Assembly: GCF_010723305.1 (NCBI RefSeq)
Contig: NZ_BLKW01000002.1
Coordinates: 372,001-436,000, forward strand
Length of the DNA stretch: 64,000 nt
From: Mycobacterium botniense
GTDB taxonomy: Bacteria > Actinomycetota > Actinomycetes > Mycobacteriales > Mycobacteriaceae
Reading direction: 5' to 3'
Shown one piece after another: positions 12,359-22,804 of the stretch (positions are counted from its first letter, which is position 1; each line of letters starts with the position of its first letter). The notes beneath the pieces were generated by a model, which was not told the DNA's origin, did not search any database, and saw only the letters and a list, made by a program, of their open reading frames with translations. Position numbers and translations under genes: made by a program.

Positions 12359-12472
12359 CTAACCCTGTCGCTGTTTGTGGCGCGGGTCAGAGCAGATCAC
12401 CATGACCCGCCCATGCCGACGGATCACCCTGCACTTGTCACAAATCGGCTTGACGCTGGGGTTCACCTTCAC
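12359..12472 (-). CDS. rpmJ: 50S ribosomal protein L36, zinc-binding form
   Basis: A 37-residue protein of the large subunit. The start is GTG at 12472 (reads [14 protein letters not shown]); longer frames upstream are shadow sequence. Cys11, Cys14, Cys27 and His32 form the zinc ribbon, so this is the zinc-dependent form; mycobacteria are known to replace such proteins with zinc-free paralogues when zinc is scarce. It starts 37 bp after the infA stop. Confidence 0.96.
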
Positions 12473-12509
12473 GGCAGTTGCGATCCTGTTCTCTCGTTCG
12501 GGCGTTCCA

Positions 12510-12731
12510 CTACTTGTATCGGTATACGATGCGGCCCCGGGACAGGTCGTAGGGGGACAACTCCACGACGACCCGGTCCTCGGGCAGGATGCGGATGTAG
12601 TGTTGCCGCATCTTGCCGCTGATGTGGGCGAGCACCTTGTGGCCGTTTTCCAGCTCAATGCGGAACATCGCATTGGGCAAGGGCTCGACCACGCGGCCCT
12701 CGACCTCGATGGCGCCGTCCTTTTTGGCCAT
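12510..12731 (-). CDS. infA: Translation initiation factor IF-1
   Basis: S1/OB-fold factor that binds the ribosomal A site during initiation. From the ATG at 12731 it has 73 residues ([12 protein letters not shown]... ending RIVYRYK), exactly the family length; the open frame continues about 97 codons upstream but that part has no resemblance to IF-1. A GGAGG lies 13 nt before the ATG, a rather long spacing. It is the first gene of the alpha operon, and the 348 bp upstream must hold the operon promoter. Confidence 0.98.
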
Positions 12732-13079
12732 GACGCTGCGGCGATCCTCCGTGTCCTTGTTTCGGGTGAGCTTCTCTGGGCTTACTGTCAGCTCTAGTGT
12801 CAGCTCTCGTGGTTCTTTCGGTGCTCTTGTGGTGTCGGCGCGCCTGGTTCGGTGCAGCTGGTTGCTCGGACTGCAGAACGTGAGCCGGTGGCAGGAAATT
12901 CCGCGAATTCCAGGACTGGGCACGCAAAGAGCCGGCACGGACGCCGCACCGGCATTCCACCATACCCGCATCAGGACATCAGGTGCAAAATGACGCCCGC
13001 GGGCTGTGCCGGCGGATCGCACCGGCCGTCGGCCGCGTGACCGGAATACGACCAGTGTTCGGGCAGGTTACCAACAACC
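12732..13079. promoter_or_regulatory. Divergent intergenic region upstream of infA; 12-bp tandem repeat
   Basis: The 348 bp separate infA (minus) from an F420-type oxidoreductase (plus). On the minus strand there are two tandem 12-bp units at 12783-12806, GAGCTGACACTA and GAGCTGACAGTA, each containing a CTGACA that resembles a sigma-A -35 hexamer. They lie 52-75 bp before the infA start, a position suited to the alpha-operon promoter. I see no convincing gene here. Confidence 0.4.
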
Positions 13080-13931
13080 ATGACCGATCCTGCTGCACGC
13101 AAGCCCGATCTCGGCCGGTTTGGATCCTTCGGGCGCGGCGTCACCCCGGCGCAAGCCAGGGACATCGAAGCTCTCGGCTACGGCGCTGTGTGGGTGGGCG
13201 GCTCGCCGCCCGCCGAGTTGGACTGGGTGGAACCCATCCTCGAACAGACGACCACCCTGCAGGTGGCCACCGGTATCGTCAATATCTGGTCGGCGCCGGC
13301 CCAGCAGGTCGCCGAGTCGTTTCACCGCATCGAGACAGCCTACCCGGGCCGCTTCCTGCTGGGTATCGGTGTCGGGCACCCCGAGGCGATCAGCGAATAC
13401 CGCCGCCCCTACGACGCGCTGGTGCAATACCTGGACCGGCTCGACGATTACGGCGTACCCGCCGACCGCCGGGTGCTGGCCGCGCTGGGCCCGCGAGTGC
13501 TGGGGCTTTCGGCGCAACGCAGCGCCGGCGCGCATCCCTACCTGACCACGCCCGGGCACACCGCGTTCGCCCGCGACCTGATCGGACCATCGGCCTTCCT
13601 GGCGCCCGAACACAAGGTGGTGCTGACCGTCGACCCGGAGCGCGCCCGTGCCACCGGCCGCAAAGCCCTCGACATCTACCTCAACCTGGCGAATTACCTG
13701 AACAATTGGAAACGACTGGGCTTTACCGACGACGACATCGCCCGGCCCGGCAGTGACCGTCTCGTCGATGCTCTGGTCGCCTACGGCACACCTGAAACCA
13801 TCGCGGCACGGCTCAACGCCCACCACGAGGCCGGCGCCGACCATGTCGCCGTCCAGGTCCTCACCAGAAGTGAGCACCTGGTTCCGGCGCTGGCCGAACT
13901 GGCCGGGCCGCTCGGGCTGAGCCCGGCCTGA
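13080..13931 (+). CDS. LLM-class (probably F420-dependent) oxidoreductase, first of a tandem pair
   Basis: Luciferase-like TIM-barrel protein of 283 residues, the class in which mycobacterial members usually bind coenzyme F420. Recognisable parts are the N-terminal strand LGYGAVWVGGSP, ATGIVNIWSAPA (about residues 62-73) and the YPGRFLLGIGVGHPE loop (about 87-101) that in relatives lines the cofactor pocket. The position between infA and rmlB matches Rv3463 of M. tuberculosis. The substrate is unknown. The next gene is a close paralogue 32 bp downstream. Confidence 0.85.
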   Translation: MTDPAARKPDLGRFGSFGRGVTPAQARDIEALGYGAVWVGGSPPAELDWVEPILEQTTTLQVATGIVNIWSAPAQQVAESFHRIETAYPGRFLLGIGVGHPEAISEYRRPYDALVQYLDRLDDYGVPADRRVLAALGPRVLGLSAQRSAGAHPYLTTPGHTAFARDLIGPSAFLAPEHKVVLTVDPERARATGRKALDIYLNLANYLNNWKRLGFTDDDIARPGSDRLVDALVAYGTPETIAARLNAHHEAGADHVAVQVLTRSEHLVPALAELAGPLGLSPA

Positions 13932-13963
13932 ACCACGCGCGCGACACCGAAGGAGGGACGGCG

Positions 13964-15846
<1,883 letters not shown>

Positions 15847-15847
15847 T

Positions 15848-16453
15848 ATGGACGCACGCGAACTCGACATTCCCGGAGCCTGGGAGATCACACCGCAGCT
15901 GCACGCCGATAGCCGCGGACTGTTTTTCGAGTGGCTCACCGACCACGGATTCACCGCATTCGCCGGGCACCGCTTGGATGTCAGGCAGGCCAACTGCTCG
16001 GTCTCACATGCGGGCGTGCTGCGTGGACTGCATTTCGCGGAGTTGCCGCCGAGTCAGGCGAAGTACGTAACCTGCGTTTCCGGATCGGTTTTCGACGTCG
16101 TCGTCGACATCCGCCTTGGCTCTCCGACATTCGGCCAGTGGAGCTCGGTGCTGCTCGACGACCGAGAGCGCAAATCCGTCTACATTTCCGAAGGCCTCGC
16201 GCACGGCTTCCTTGCTCTGCAAGATAATTCGACAGTCATGTACTTGTGCTCGACACCATACAACCCGCAGCGCGAACACGCGATAAACGCCACGGATCCA
16301 GCGTTGGCGATAGCCTGGCCGCGGGTCAACGGAGCACCACGGCTTTCAGAGCGGGACGCTGCGGCCGCTTCTCTCGCCGAGGTGCACGCTGCCGGTTTGC
16401 TGCCTACGTGGGAAGCCTGCCGCGCCTTCACCAAGGGGCTTGGCCGGCGCTGA
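15848..16453 (+). CDS. rmlC: dTDP-4-dehydrorhamnose 3,5-epimerase RmlC
   Basis: Cupin-fold epimerase acting on the RmlB product in dTDP-rhamnose synthesis. 201 residues from the ATG one base after the rmlB stop. Catalytic His62 (LRGLHF) and Tyr132 (TVMYLCS) are present, along with the DVVVDIRLGSPTFGQW segment and the SEGLAHGF strand. The gene ends 13 bp before the convergent aldo/keto reductase. This point is where the gene order stops matching the M. tuberculosis rmlB-rmlC neighbourhood. Confidence 0.96.
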   Translation: MDARELDIPGAWEITPQLHADSRGLFFEWLTDHGFTAFAGHRLDVRQANCSVSHAGVLRGLHFAELPPSQAKYVTCVSGSVFDVVVDIRLGSPTFGQWSSVLLDDRERKSVYISEGLAHGFLALQDNSTVMYLCSTPYNPQREHAINATDPALAIAWPRVNGAPRLSERDAAAASLAEVHAAGLLPTWEACRAFTKGLGRR

Positions 16454-16466
16454 ATTACTCGAAAGA

Positions 16467-17450
16467 TCATCTTGCGTTGTGCATCTCGGGAAACGGGCCG
16501 CCGACCGGAACCGCCGAAGCCACGATCTTCTCGATCGCGTCAAGATCCGCGTCAGAAAGCGTTACCTCGGCGGCCGCGGCACTGTCCTGAAGGTAGCCAA
16601 GATGCTGCGCGCCGACGATAGCAACGTGCACGCCGGGTTGTGCAAGCGTCCATGCGATCGCCAACTGGCTGAGGGTGATGCCGAGGTCGTCAGCAAAAAC
16701 CCTGAGATTCTCAATGACTTCTAAGTTCTTCAGGAAGCCGTCACCATTGAAGATATCGGACTTTGCGCGCCAGTCGTCGGGAGCGAACTTGGTGGCACGG
16801 CCGACCGTTCCGGTCAACAAGCCATGTGCCAGAGGCCCGTACACGAAGACCCCAATATTGTTTGCGCGGCAATACGGCAGCAAATCGCGCTCGATGTCGC
16901 GGCGAAGCAGATGATACGGCGGCTGCACCGCCTCCACCGGAAGCGTGGCCGAGAACTCCTTCACTTGCGCGGTGTCGTAGTTCGACACACCCACATGTCG
17001 AATCTTGCCCTCGGACAAAAGATCTGCGAGTGCGCCGGCGGTCTCGGACGCGGGTACGCCCGGATCAGGCCAGTGCACCAGGTATAAATCGATGTAGTCG
17101 ACTCCCAGTGCGCTCAGGCTGGAGTGCACTCCTTGCCGCAGCCATTCCGGGCTGGCGTCGCGGGCGAGCCCGTCGTCGGTCTGACGTAAACCGCCTTTGG
17201 TGGCGATGACGACCTCGTCCCGAGAACGTGCAAGGTCGGTCCGAAGAGCTTGACCGAGAAGGCGCTCGGATGCTCCGAATCCGTATTGCTGTGCGGTGTC
17301 GAAGAAGTTGATGCCAAGCTCGCGGGCATGACGGATCATTGCGATCGCGGCATCCTCATCGGCGCGCCCCCAGTCGCTGCAGAATTCCCAGGTGCCGAAG
17401 GCGATCCGCGAGACGTTAAGGCCCGTTGCGCCGAGTGTAGTGGTTTTCAT
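16467..17450 (-). CDS. Aldo/keto reductase, YajO/Tas type
   Basis: NADPH-dependent reductase of the AKR superfamily, 327 residues from the ATG at 17450, which is preceded by AAAAGG; ATGs 10 and 16 codons upstream are possible but lack homology. The catalytic tetrad is complete: Asp51, Tyr56 (DTAQQYGFGASE), Lys85 (IATKGG) and His126 (DLYLVHWPDP). The C-terminal half carries QLAIAWTLAQPGVHVAIVGA, the NADPH-phosphate binding region. It is transcribed convergently to rmlC and divergently from a second AKR gene. Substrate unknown. Confidence 0.9.
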   Translation of the reverse strand: MKTTTLGATGLNVSRIAFGTWEFCSDWGRADEDAAIAMIRHARELGINFFDTAQQYGFGASERLLGQALRTDLARSRDEVVIATKGGLRQTDDGLARDASPEWLRQGVHSSLSALGVDYIDLYLVHWPDPGVPASETAGALADLLSEGKIRHVGVSNYDTAQVKEFSATLPVEAVQPPYHLLRRDIERDLLPYCRANNIGVFVYGPLAHGLLTGTVGRATKFAPDDWRAKSDIFNGDGFLKNLEVIENLRVFADDLGITLSQLAIAWTLAQPGVHVAIVGAQHLGYLQDSAAAAEVTLSDADLDAIEKIVASAVPVGGPFPEMHNAR

Positions 17451-17887
17451 GTCAACCTTTTCTTTGGATCTTTTGGACATTCTTTGGGCACATGTCAACT
17501 GCTACAGGCGAGGAAGCTTCCGGTCGGCCCTCGTCAACGACAGTGTTGCTGCCACCTACCCAAGTACCCGATTTTCACCGAATATCAATCGCCGAGCCGA
17601 AATCGATGAGAGTCGGCCTTCAGCTGGACCGTCATGTGGCCGCTCGACCCTAGTACAGGGCACTGTCGAGGACGCCGCTCACAGCCCGGGCCGGTCCACG
17701 ACTACCCGGAGCGGTGCGAATGGCCACACCGGCGCGGCACACTCCTGCGCCTGCCCGAGGTCGTTGTGTTCTTCATGCATCACACGCAGGTGCGAACGCC
17801 AGCATACCGCATGACATCGGGTTGCGCCACCACCCAGCCAGCCCTACAGCTCCTGTCGCTATCGAAAAACCGTTCCTCACCTGGAGG

Positions 17888-17920
17888 TTCGATAGGAGTT
17901 CGGTAGGAGTGCGATAGGAG
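17888..17920. repeat. Three 11-bp direct repeats (iterons), TTCGATAGGAG type
   Basis: Units TTCGATAGGAG (17888-17898), TTCGGTAGGAG (17899-17909) and TGCGATAGGAG (17910-17920) follow each other without gaps. The 11-bp period is close to one helical turn, so a protein bound to each unit would sit on the same face of the DNA. Located 276-308 bp upstream of the plus-strand reductase. Confidence 0.75.
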
Positions 17921-17962
17921 TGAGCATTTCAGCATTGCGCGACTTCGGTTTTGGCTGATTGA

Positions 17963-17995
17963 TTTCCATAGATGTTCCATAGGTCTTCCAAAGAT
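17963..17995. repeat. Three 11-bp direct repeats (iterons), NTTCCAWAGRT type
   Basis: Units TTTCCATAGAT (17963-17973), GTTCCATAGGT (17974-17984) and CTTCCAAAGAT (17985-17995) are contiguous with the same 11-bp period as the array 43 bp to the left. The left array read on the other strand also contains TCC followed by an AT-rich step and GA, so the two may be related sites in opposite orientation. Confidence 0.75.
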
Positions 17996-18195
17996 GCGAC
18001 GCCAGAGACAAATCCACTATTCCTCGGCCAGTTTTGGGCTGGAAAGCTTGCGATGCCACTACACGACCGCTAGCCTGGGCCCCGGCTGATGTTTGGCACC
18101 GTTGTATGCAGACCGGGTTATGTACCGGTTTCAGCGGTGAAGAGCGCACATCACCAAAGTCGGTCCGAGAGACCATGTTTCCTCAGGTTAGGAGG

Positions 18196-19077
18196 ATGAT
18201 GACCACATTTTCTCAGGTACGAGAGTTGACGACAATCAACGACACATTCGGTTCGATTCCTTCGGTCAGTCTCAACGACAACACGAAGATGCCGGTTCTC
18301 GGCCTTGGTGTCGCTAAACTTTCCGACGCCCAGACTGAGGAATCGGTGGCAGCGGCCTTGGAAGCGGGATGCCGGTTGATCGACACCGCCGCGGCCTACG
18401 GCAATGAGGAAGCCGTCGGCCGCGCGATCGCAGCGTCCAACATCCCACGTGAGGAGCTTTTTGTCACCACCAAGCTGGGAACCTCCTGCCAAGGCTACGA
18501 CAGCGCGCAGCAGGCATGTGAGGCCAGCTTGGAACGTCTTGGCCTGGACTACATCGACCTTTATCTGATTCACTGGCCGGCGCCGCAAATCGGGAAATTC
18601 GTCGAGAGTTTCGAGGGCATGATCCAGTCGCGTGAGGCTGGTCACACTCGCTCGATCGGTGTGTCGAACTTTACCGAAGAACACCTCGACGAGATCATTG
18701 AAAAGACTGACACGGTGCCCGCCGTCAATCAGATCGAGCTGCACCCGCGGTTGAATCAGGCGGAGCTACGCGCCGCAAATGCCGAGCGCGGCATCGTCAC
18801 CCAGTCCTACAGCCCGCTCGGCGTCGGCCGACTGCTCGACCACCCGACCGTGACATCGGTGGCAGCCGAGTATGACCGCACACCCGCGCAAGTTCTCCTC
18901 CGCTGGAACCTGCAACTGGATAACGTCGTCGTCTCGCGCTCCGGGAAGCCGGAACGTGTGGTGGAAAACCTCGACGTGTTCGATTTCGAGCTGGCCGAAG
19001 AGCACGTGGAGAAGCTGAACAGCCTGCATGATGGGACTCGCGTGCTCCACGACCCACTAACCTTCACCGGCACCTGA
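18196..19077 (+). CDS. Aldo/keto reductase, AKR5-type (Rv2971-like)
   Basis: NADPH-dependent carbonyl reductase resembling the mycobacterial Rv2971/MSMEG_2408 group. The tetrad is Asp63, Tyr68 ([15 protein letters not shown]), Lys93 (TTKLG) and His126 ([10 protein letters not shown]), counted from the ATG at 18196 (293 residues). The start is uncertain: GGAGG at 18191-18195 directly abuts this ATG, leaving no normal spacing, while the ATGs at 18199 and 18178 are alternatives. [18 protein letters not shown] is the cofactor-phosphate region. The gene is divergent from the other AKR and 145 bp before mmsA. Confidence 0.88.
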   Translation: MMTTFSQVRELTTINDTFGSIPSVSLNDNTKMPVLGLGVAKLSDAQTEESVAAALEAGCRLIDTAAAYGNEEAVGRAIAASNIPREELFVTTKLGTSCQGYDSAQQACEASLERLGLDYIDLYLIHWPAPQIGKFVESFEGMIQSREAGHTRSIGVSNFTEEHLDEIIEKTDTVPAVNQIELHPRLNQAELRAANAERGIVTQSYSPLGVGRLLDHPTVTSVAAEYDRTPAQVLLRWNLQLDNVVVSRSGKPERVVENLDVFDFELAEEHVEKLNSLHDGTRVLHDPLTFTGT

Positions 19078-19222
19078 GGCGTGCCGCTCGGCGCGGCGCC
19101 CTGCCCGGCGGTGCGTCGACCGAATCCCGATGCGGTCAACACGGGGGTGGTTGCGGGTTCGATGCCCCGGTTACTAGGATATGCAAGTATCCCGTGCTTG
19201 TTCCAGCCGACCGAGGACGCCC

Positions 19223-20743
19223 ATGACCACGCACATCCCGCACTTCATCGACGGTCGACGCACCGCCGCGCCATCCGCCCGCTCGGCTGAGGTGTTCGAT
19301 CCCAACACCGGCAGGGTGGCTGCGCTGGTCCCGATGGGCGGCAAGGCCGAGGTCGATGCCGCTGTGGCATCGGCGAAAGCGGCGCAGACGGGCTGGGCGG
19401 CGTGGAATCCGCAGCGTCGGGCCCGGGTGTTGATGCGGTTCATCGAGCTGGTCAACGACCATGTTGACGAGCTGGCTGAGCTGCTTTCCCTTGAGCACGG
19501 CAAGACGCTGGCCGACTCCCGCGGCGACATCCAGCGTGGTATCGAGGTGATCGAGTTTTGCATCGGCATCCCGCATCTGCTCAAGGGCGAGTACAGCGAG
19601 GGCGCCGGGCCGGGCATCGACGTGTACTCGATTCGCCAGCCTTTGGGCGTGGTCGCCGGGATCACGCCGTTCAACTTCCCGGCGATGATCCCGTTGTGGA
19701 AAGCCGGACCGGCACTCGCATGTGGAAATGCGTTCATTCTCAAACCGTCCGAACGCGACCCGTCGGTGCCGGTGCGGCTGGCTGAGCTGTTTATCGAAGC
19801 TGGCCTGCCCCCGGGCGTGTTCCAGGTGGTGCACGGCGACAAAGAAGCCGTCGACGCCATTGTGGCCCACCCCGATATCAAGGCGGTCGGGTTTGTCGGC
19901 AGCTCCGATATCGCGCAGTACATCTACGCGACCGCCGCCGCGCACGGCAAGCGCGCCCAATGCTTCGGCGGTGCCAAAAACCATATGATCGTGATGCCCG
20001 ACGCCGATCTCGACCAGGCGGTGGACGCCCTGGTCGGCGCTGGATATGGCAGCGCCGGTGAACGATGCATGGCGATCAGCGTCGCGGTGCCGGTCGGTGA
20101 GCAGACAGCAGACCGGTTGCGCGCCAGACTTGTCGAGCGTGTCAACAACCTCCGGGTAGGCCACAGCCTCGACCCGAAGGCCGACTACGGCCCACTGGTC
20201 ACTGAGGCTGCTTTAAACCGGGTGCGTGACTACATCAGCCAGGGCGTGTCCGGCGGCGCGGAACTGGTGGTCGACGGTCGGGAGCGCGGCAGCGACGACC
20301 TGACGTTCGGCGACACGAACTTGGAGGGTGGGTACTTCATCGGGCCCACGCTGTTTGACCATGTCACACCAGACATGTCGATCTACACCGACGAGATCTT
20401 CGGGCCCGTGCTGTGCATGGTGCGAGCCCACGACTACGAGCAGGCGCTGCGGCTGCCCTCGGAGCACGAATACGGCAATGGTGTGGCGATCTTCACCCGT
20501 GACGGCGACACCGCCCGCGACTTCACCTCCCGGGTACAGGTCGGCATGGTCGGTGTCAACGTGCCGATCCCGGTGCCGGTCGCCTACCACACCTTCGGCG
20601 GTTGGAAGCGCTCCGGTTTTGGTGATCTCAACCAGCACGGCCCGGCGTCGATCCAGTTCTACACCAAGGTCAAGACCGTGACCTCCCGGTGGCCGTCGGG
20701 CATCAAGGATGGCGCCGAATTCGTGATCCCCACAATGAAATAG
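19223..20743 (+). CDS. mmsA: Methylmalonate-semialdehyde dehydrogenase (acylating)
   Basis: CoA-dependent aldehyde dehydrogenase converting (methyl)malonate semialdehyde to propionyl- or acetyl-CoA in valine and thymine catabolism. I use the ATG at 19223, which has GAGGA upstream, giving 506 residues; a frame 14 codons longer exists. The ALDH signatures ITPFNFPAMIPLWK and GYGSAGERCMAIS are present, with catalytic Cys282. First gene of the mmsA-fadE9-mmsB operon; fadE9 starts 7 bp after the stop. Confidence 0.95.
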   Translation: MTTHIPHFIDGRRTAAPSARSAEVFDPNTGRVAALVPMGGKAEVDAAVASAKAAQTGWAAWNPQRRARVLMRFIELVNDHVDELAELLSLEHGKTLADSRGDIQRGIEVIEFCIGIPHLLKGEYSEGAGPGIDVYSIRQPLGVVAGITPFNFPAMIPLWKAGPALACGNAFILKPSERDPSVPVRLAELFIEAGLPPGVFQVVHGDKEAVDAIVAHPDIKAVGFVGSSDIAQYIYATAAAHGKRAQCFGGAKNHMIVMPDADLDQAVDALVGAGYGSAGERCMAISVAVPVGEQTADRLRARLVERVNNLRVGHSLDPKADYGPLVTEAALNRVRDYISQGVSGGAELVVDGRERGSDDLTFGDTNLEGGYFIGPTLFDHVTPDMSIYTDEIFGPVLCMVRAHDYEQALRLPSEHEYGNGVAIFTRDGDTARDFTSRVQVGMVGVNVPIPVPVAYHTFGGWKRSGFGDLNQHGPASIQFYTKVKTVTSRWPSGIKDGAEFVIPTMK

Positions 20744-20750
20744 CTACACG

Positions 20751-21911
20751 ATGCACGGCCTTAATGACGACGAGCAAGTGATCACCGAGACAGCGGCTGC
20801 GTTCGCCGAGAAGCGGCTTGCCCCCTACGCCCTGGAATGGGATGCAGCCCAGCATTTTCCGGTCGACGTGCTGCGTGAAGCGGCTGAGCTGGGGATGGCT
20901 GCGATTTACTGCCGCGACGACGTCGGCGGTAGCGGGCTGCGCCGCCTCGACGGTGTGCGCATCTTCGAACAGCTGGCCATGGCCGACCCGACCGTCGCCG
21001 CATTCCTGTCCATTCACAACATGTGCGCCTGGATGATCGACGCCTTCGGCACCGCCGAACAACGCAAAATCTGGGTGCCCCGGCTGGCGTCGATGGATGT
21101 CATTGCCAGCTATTGCCTGACCGAGCCCGGCGCCGGTTCGGATGCCGGCGCATTGCGCACCCGCGCTGTCAAACACGGCGGTGACTACGTGCTCGACGGG
21201 GTCAAACAGTTTATCTCCGGCGGCGGAGCGTCGGACGTTTACCTGGTAATGGCGCGCACCGGCGGCGACGGTCCCCGTGGGATATCCGCGTTTGTCGTCG
21301 AAAAAGGCGCTGCAGGACTTAGTTTCGGCACACACGAGCAGAAGATGGGTTGGAACGCGCAGCCGACCACGCAAGTGGTGCTGGAGGGAGTGCGGGTGCC
21401 TGCCGACGCGATGGTGGGTGGTGCAGACGGCGAGGGCACCGGTTTTTCCATCGCGATGAACGGCCTCAACGGCGGCCGGATCAACATCGCCGCCTGCTCA
21501 CTTGGCGGCGCCCAGTGCGCCTACGACAAGGCCGTTCGCTACGTCCGCGACCGCCACGCGTTCGGCGCCAGCCTGCTCGACGAGCCCACCATCCGGTTCA
21601 CGTTGGCCGACATGGCCACCGCGTTAGAGACGTCGCGGCTGTTGTTGTGGCGGGCGGCGACCGCGCTGGACAACGATGACGCCGACAAGGTCGAGCTGTG
21701 CGCGATGGCCAAACGCTACGTCACCGACGCATGTTTCGATGTCGCCGACAAGGCCCTCCAGTTACACGGGGGCTATGGGTATTTGCGCGAGTATGGTGTG
21801 GAGAAGATCGTCCGCGATCTGCGGGTGCACCGAATCCTCGAGGGAACCAACGAAATCATGCGCGTGGTGATCGGACGGGCCGAGGCTGCGCGAGTCCGCG
21901 CCGCCACTTAG
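20751..21911 (+). CDS. fadE9: Acyl-CoA dehydrogenase, probably isobutyryl-CoA dehydrogenase
   Basis: FAD enzyme that would oxidise isobutyryl-CoA to methacrylyl-CoA in valine breakdown, judged from its place between mmsA and mmsB. 386 residues. The substrate/FAD loop YCLTEPGAGSDAGAL (about residues 119-133), MGWNAQPTTQVVLEGVRVP and the C-terminal LHGGYGYLREYGVEK are typical; the catalytic-base position of short-chain members is filled by Glu364 in LEGTNEIMR. Organisation and length match fadE9 of M. tuberculosis (Rv0752c). Confidence 0.93.
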   Translation: MHGLNDDEQVITETAAAFAEKRLAPYALEWDAAQHFPVDVLREAAELGMAAIYCRDDVGGSGLRRLDGVRIFEQLAMADPTVAAFLSIHNMCAWMIDAFGTAEQRKIWVPRLASMDVIASYCLTEPGAGSDAGALRTRAVKHGGDYVLDGVKQFISGGGASDVYLVMARTGGDGPRGISAFVVEKGAAGLSFGTHEQKMGWNAQPTTQVVLEGVRVPADAMVGGADGEGTGFSIAMNGLNGGRINIAACSLGGAQCAYDKAVRYVRDRHAFGASLLDEPTIRFTLADMATALETSRLLLWRAATALDNDDADKVELCAMAKRYVTDACFDVADKALQLHGGYGYLREYGVEKIVRDLRVHRILEGTNEIMRVVIGRAEAARVRAAT

Positions 21912-21919
21912 GAGGACCG

Positions 21920-22804
21920 ATGTCGGCGACGTCCACGATCGCGTTTCTCGGCTTGGGTCACATGGGTGCCCCGATGTCGGCGAATCTGGTTGCGGCGGGC
22001 CATCTCGTCCGTGGCTTCGACCCGCAGTCCGCCGCCGCGGCCGTCGCCACCAAAAACGGTGTCGCCGTGTTCGACAGCGCCGCCGATGCGGTGGGCGATG
22101 CGGAGGTGGTCATCACCATGCTGCCCGACGGAGAGACCGTGAAGCGCTGTTACGCCGAGGTGCTTCCTGCTGCGCAACCGGGGACGCTGTTCATCGACAG
22201 CTCCACCATTGCAGTCAGCGACGCCCGCGAGGTGCACACCCTGGCCGGCTCGCATGGTTTTGCCCAGCTCGACGCCCCGGTGTCCGGCGGGGTGGCCGGC
22301 GCGGTCGCCGGCACGCTGGCGTTCATGGTCGGGGGTGACGGGGCGGCCCTTGAGCGAGCGCGGCCGGTGCTGGAACCCATGGCAGGCAAGATCATTCACT
22401 GTGGTGCGGCCGGCGCGGGCCAGGCCGCCAAGCTGTGCAACAACATGGTGCTCGCAGTGCAGCAGATCGCGATCGCTGAGGCGTTCCTACTCGCCGAGAA
22501 GCTCGGGCTGTCGGCGCAGTCGCTATTCGACGTCATCACCGGCGCGACCGGCAATTGCTGGGCGGTGCACACCAACTGCCCGGTGCCCGGTCCGGTGCCG
22601 ACATCACCGGCCAACCACGATTTCGCACCGGGTTTTGCCACCGCGCTGATGAACAAGGATCTGGGGCTGGCGATGAACGCGGTGGCGTCCACCGGGACGG
22701 CCGCGCCTCTGGGCCGCTGCGCCGCCGAGATTTATGCCCGGTTCGCGGCCGAGCACCCCGAGAAGGACTTCAGCGCGGTAATCGAGATGCTGCGCCGCGG
22801 CTAA
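21920..22804 (+). CDS. mmsB: 3-hydroxyisobutyrate dehydrogenase
   Basis: NAD-dependent oxidation of 3-hydroxyisobutyrate to methylmalonate semialdehyde, the MmsA substrate. AGGAGG stands 4 nt before the ATG at 21920, and the resulting 294 residues are the family length; the frame is open further upstream within fadE9 but is shadow there. The Rossmann motif is FLGLGHMGAPMSANL, the substrate loop DAPVSGGVAGAVAGTL, and catalytic Lys171 lies in GQAAKLCNN. The stop overlaps by 4 bp the stop of the opposing HAD gene. Confidence 0.95.
   Translation: MSATSTIAFLGLGHMGAPMSANLVAAGHLVRGFDPQSAAAAVATKNGVAVFDSAADAVGDAEVVITMLPDGETVKRCYAEVLPAAQPGTLFIDSSTIAVSDAREVHTLAGSHGFAQLDAPVSGGVAGAVAGTLAFMVGGDGAALERARPVLEPMAGKIIHCGAAGAGQAAKLCNNMVLAVQQIAIAEAFLLAEKLGLSAQSLFDVITGATGNCWAVHTNCPVPGPVPTSPANHDFAPGFATALMNKDLGLAMNAVASTGTAAPLGRCAAEIYARFAAEHPEKDFSAVIEMLRRG

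Larger units (their letters stand above)
17451..18195. promoter_or_regulatory. 745-bp divergent intergenic region between two aldo/keto reductases
   Basis: No protein here is convincing; open frames on both strands have no family resemblance and base composition is more AT-rich than the flanks from about 17880 to 18020. The region contains two arrays of three 11-bp direct repeats (listed separately). Just before the second reductase, two copies of TTTYCTCAGGT (17 bp imperfect) flank the GGAGG at 18191. It probably carries both promoters and a regulator-binding array. Confidence 0.5.

Noticed and set aside
17877..18176. 99-codon minus-strand frame in the iteron region
   Set aside because: No family resemblance, weak start context, and its sequence is made partly by the repeated 11-bp units.
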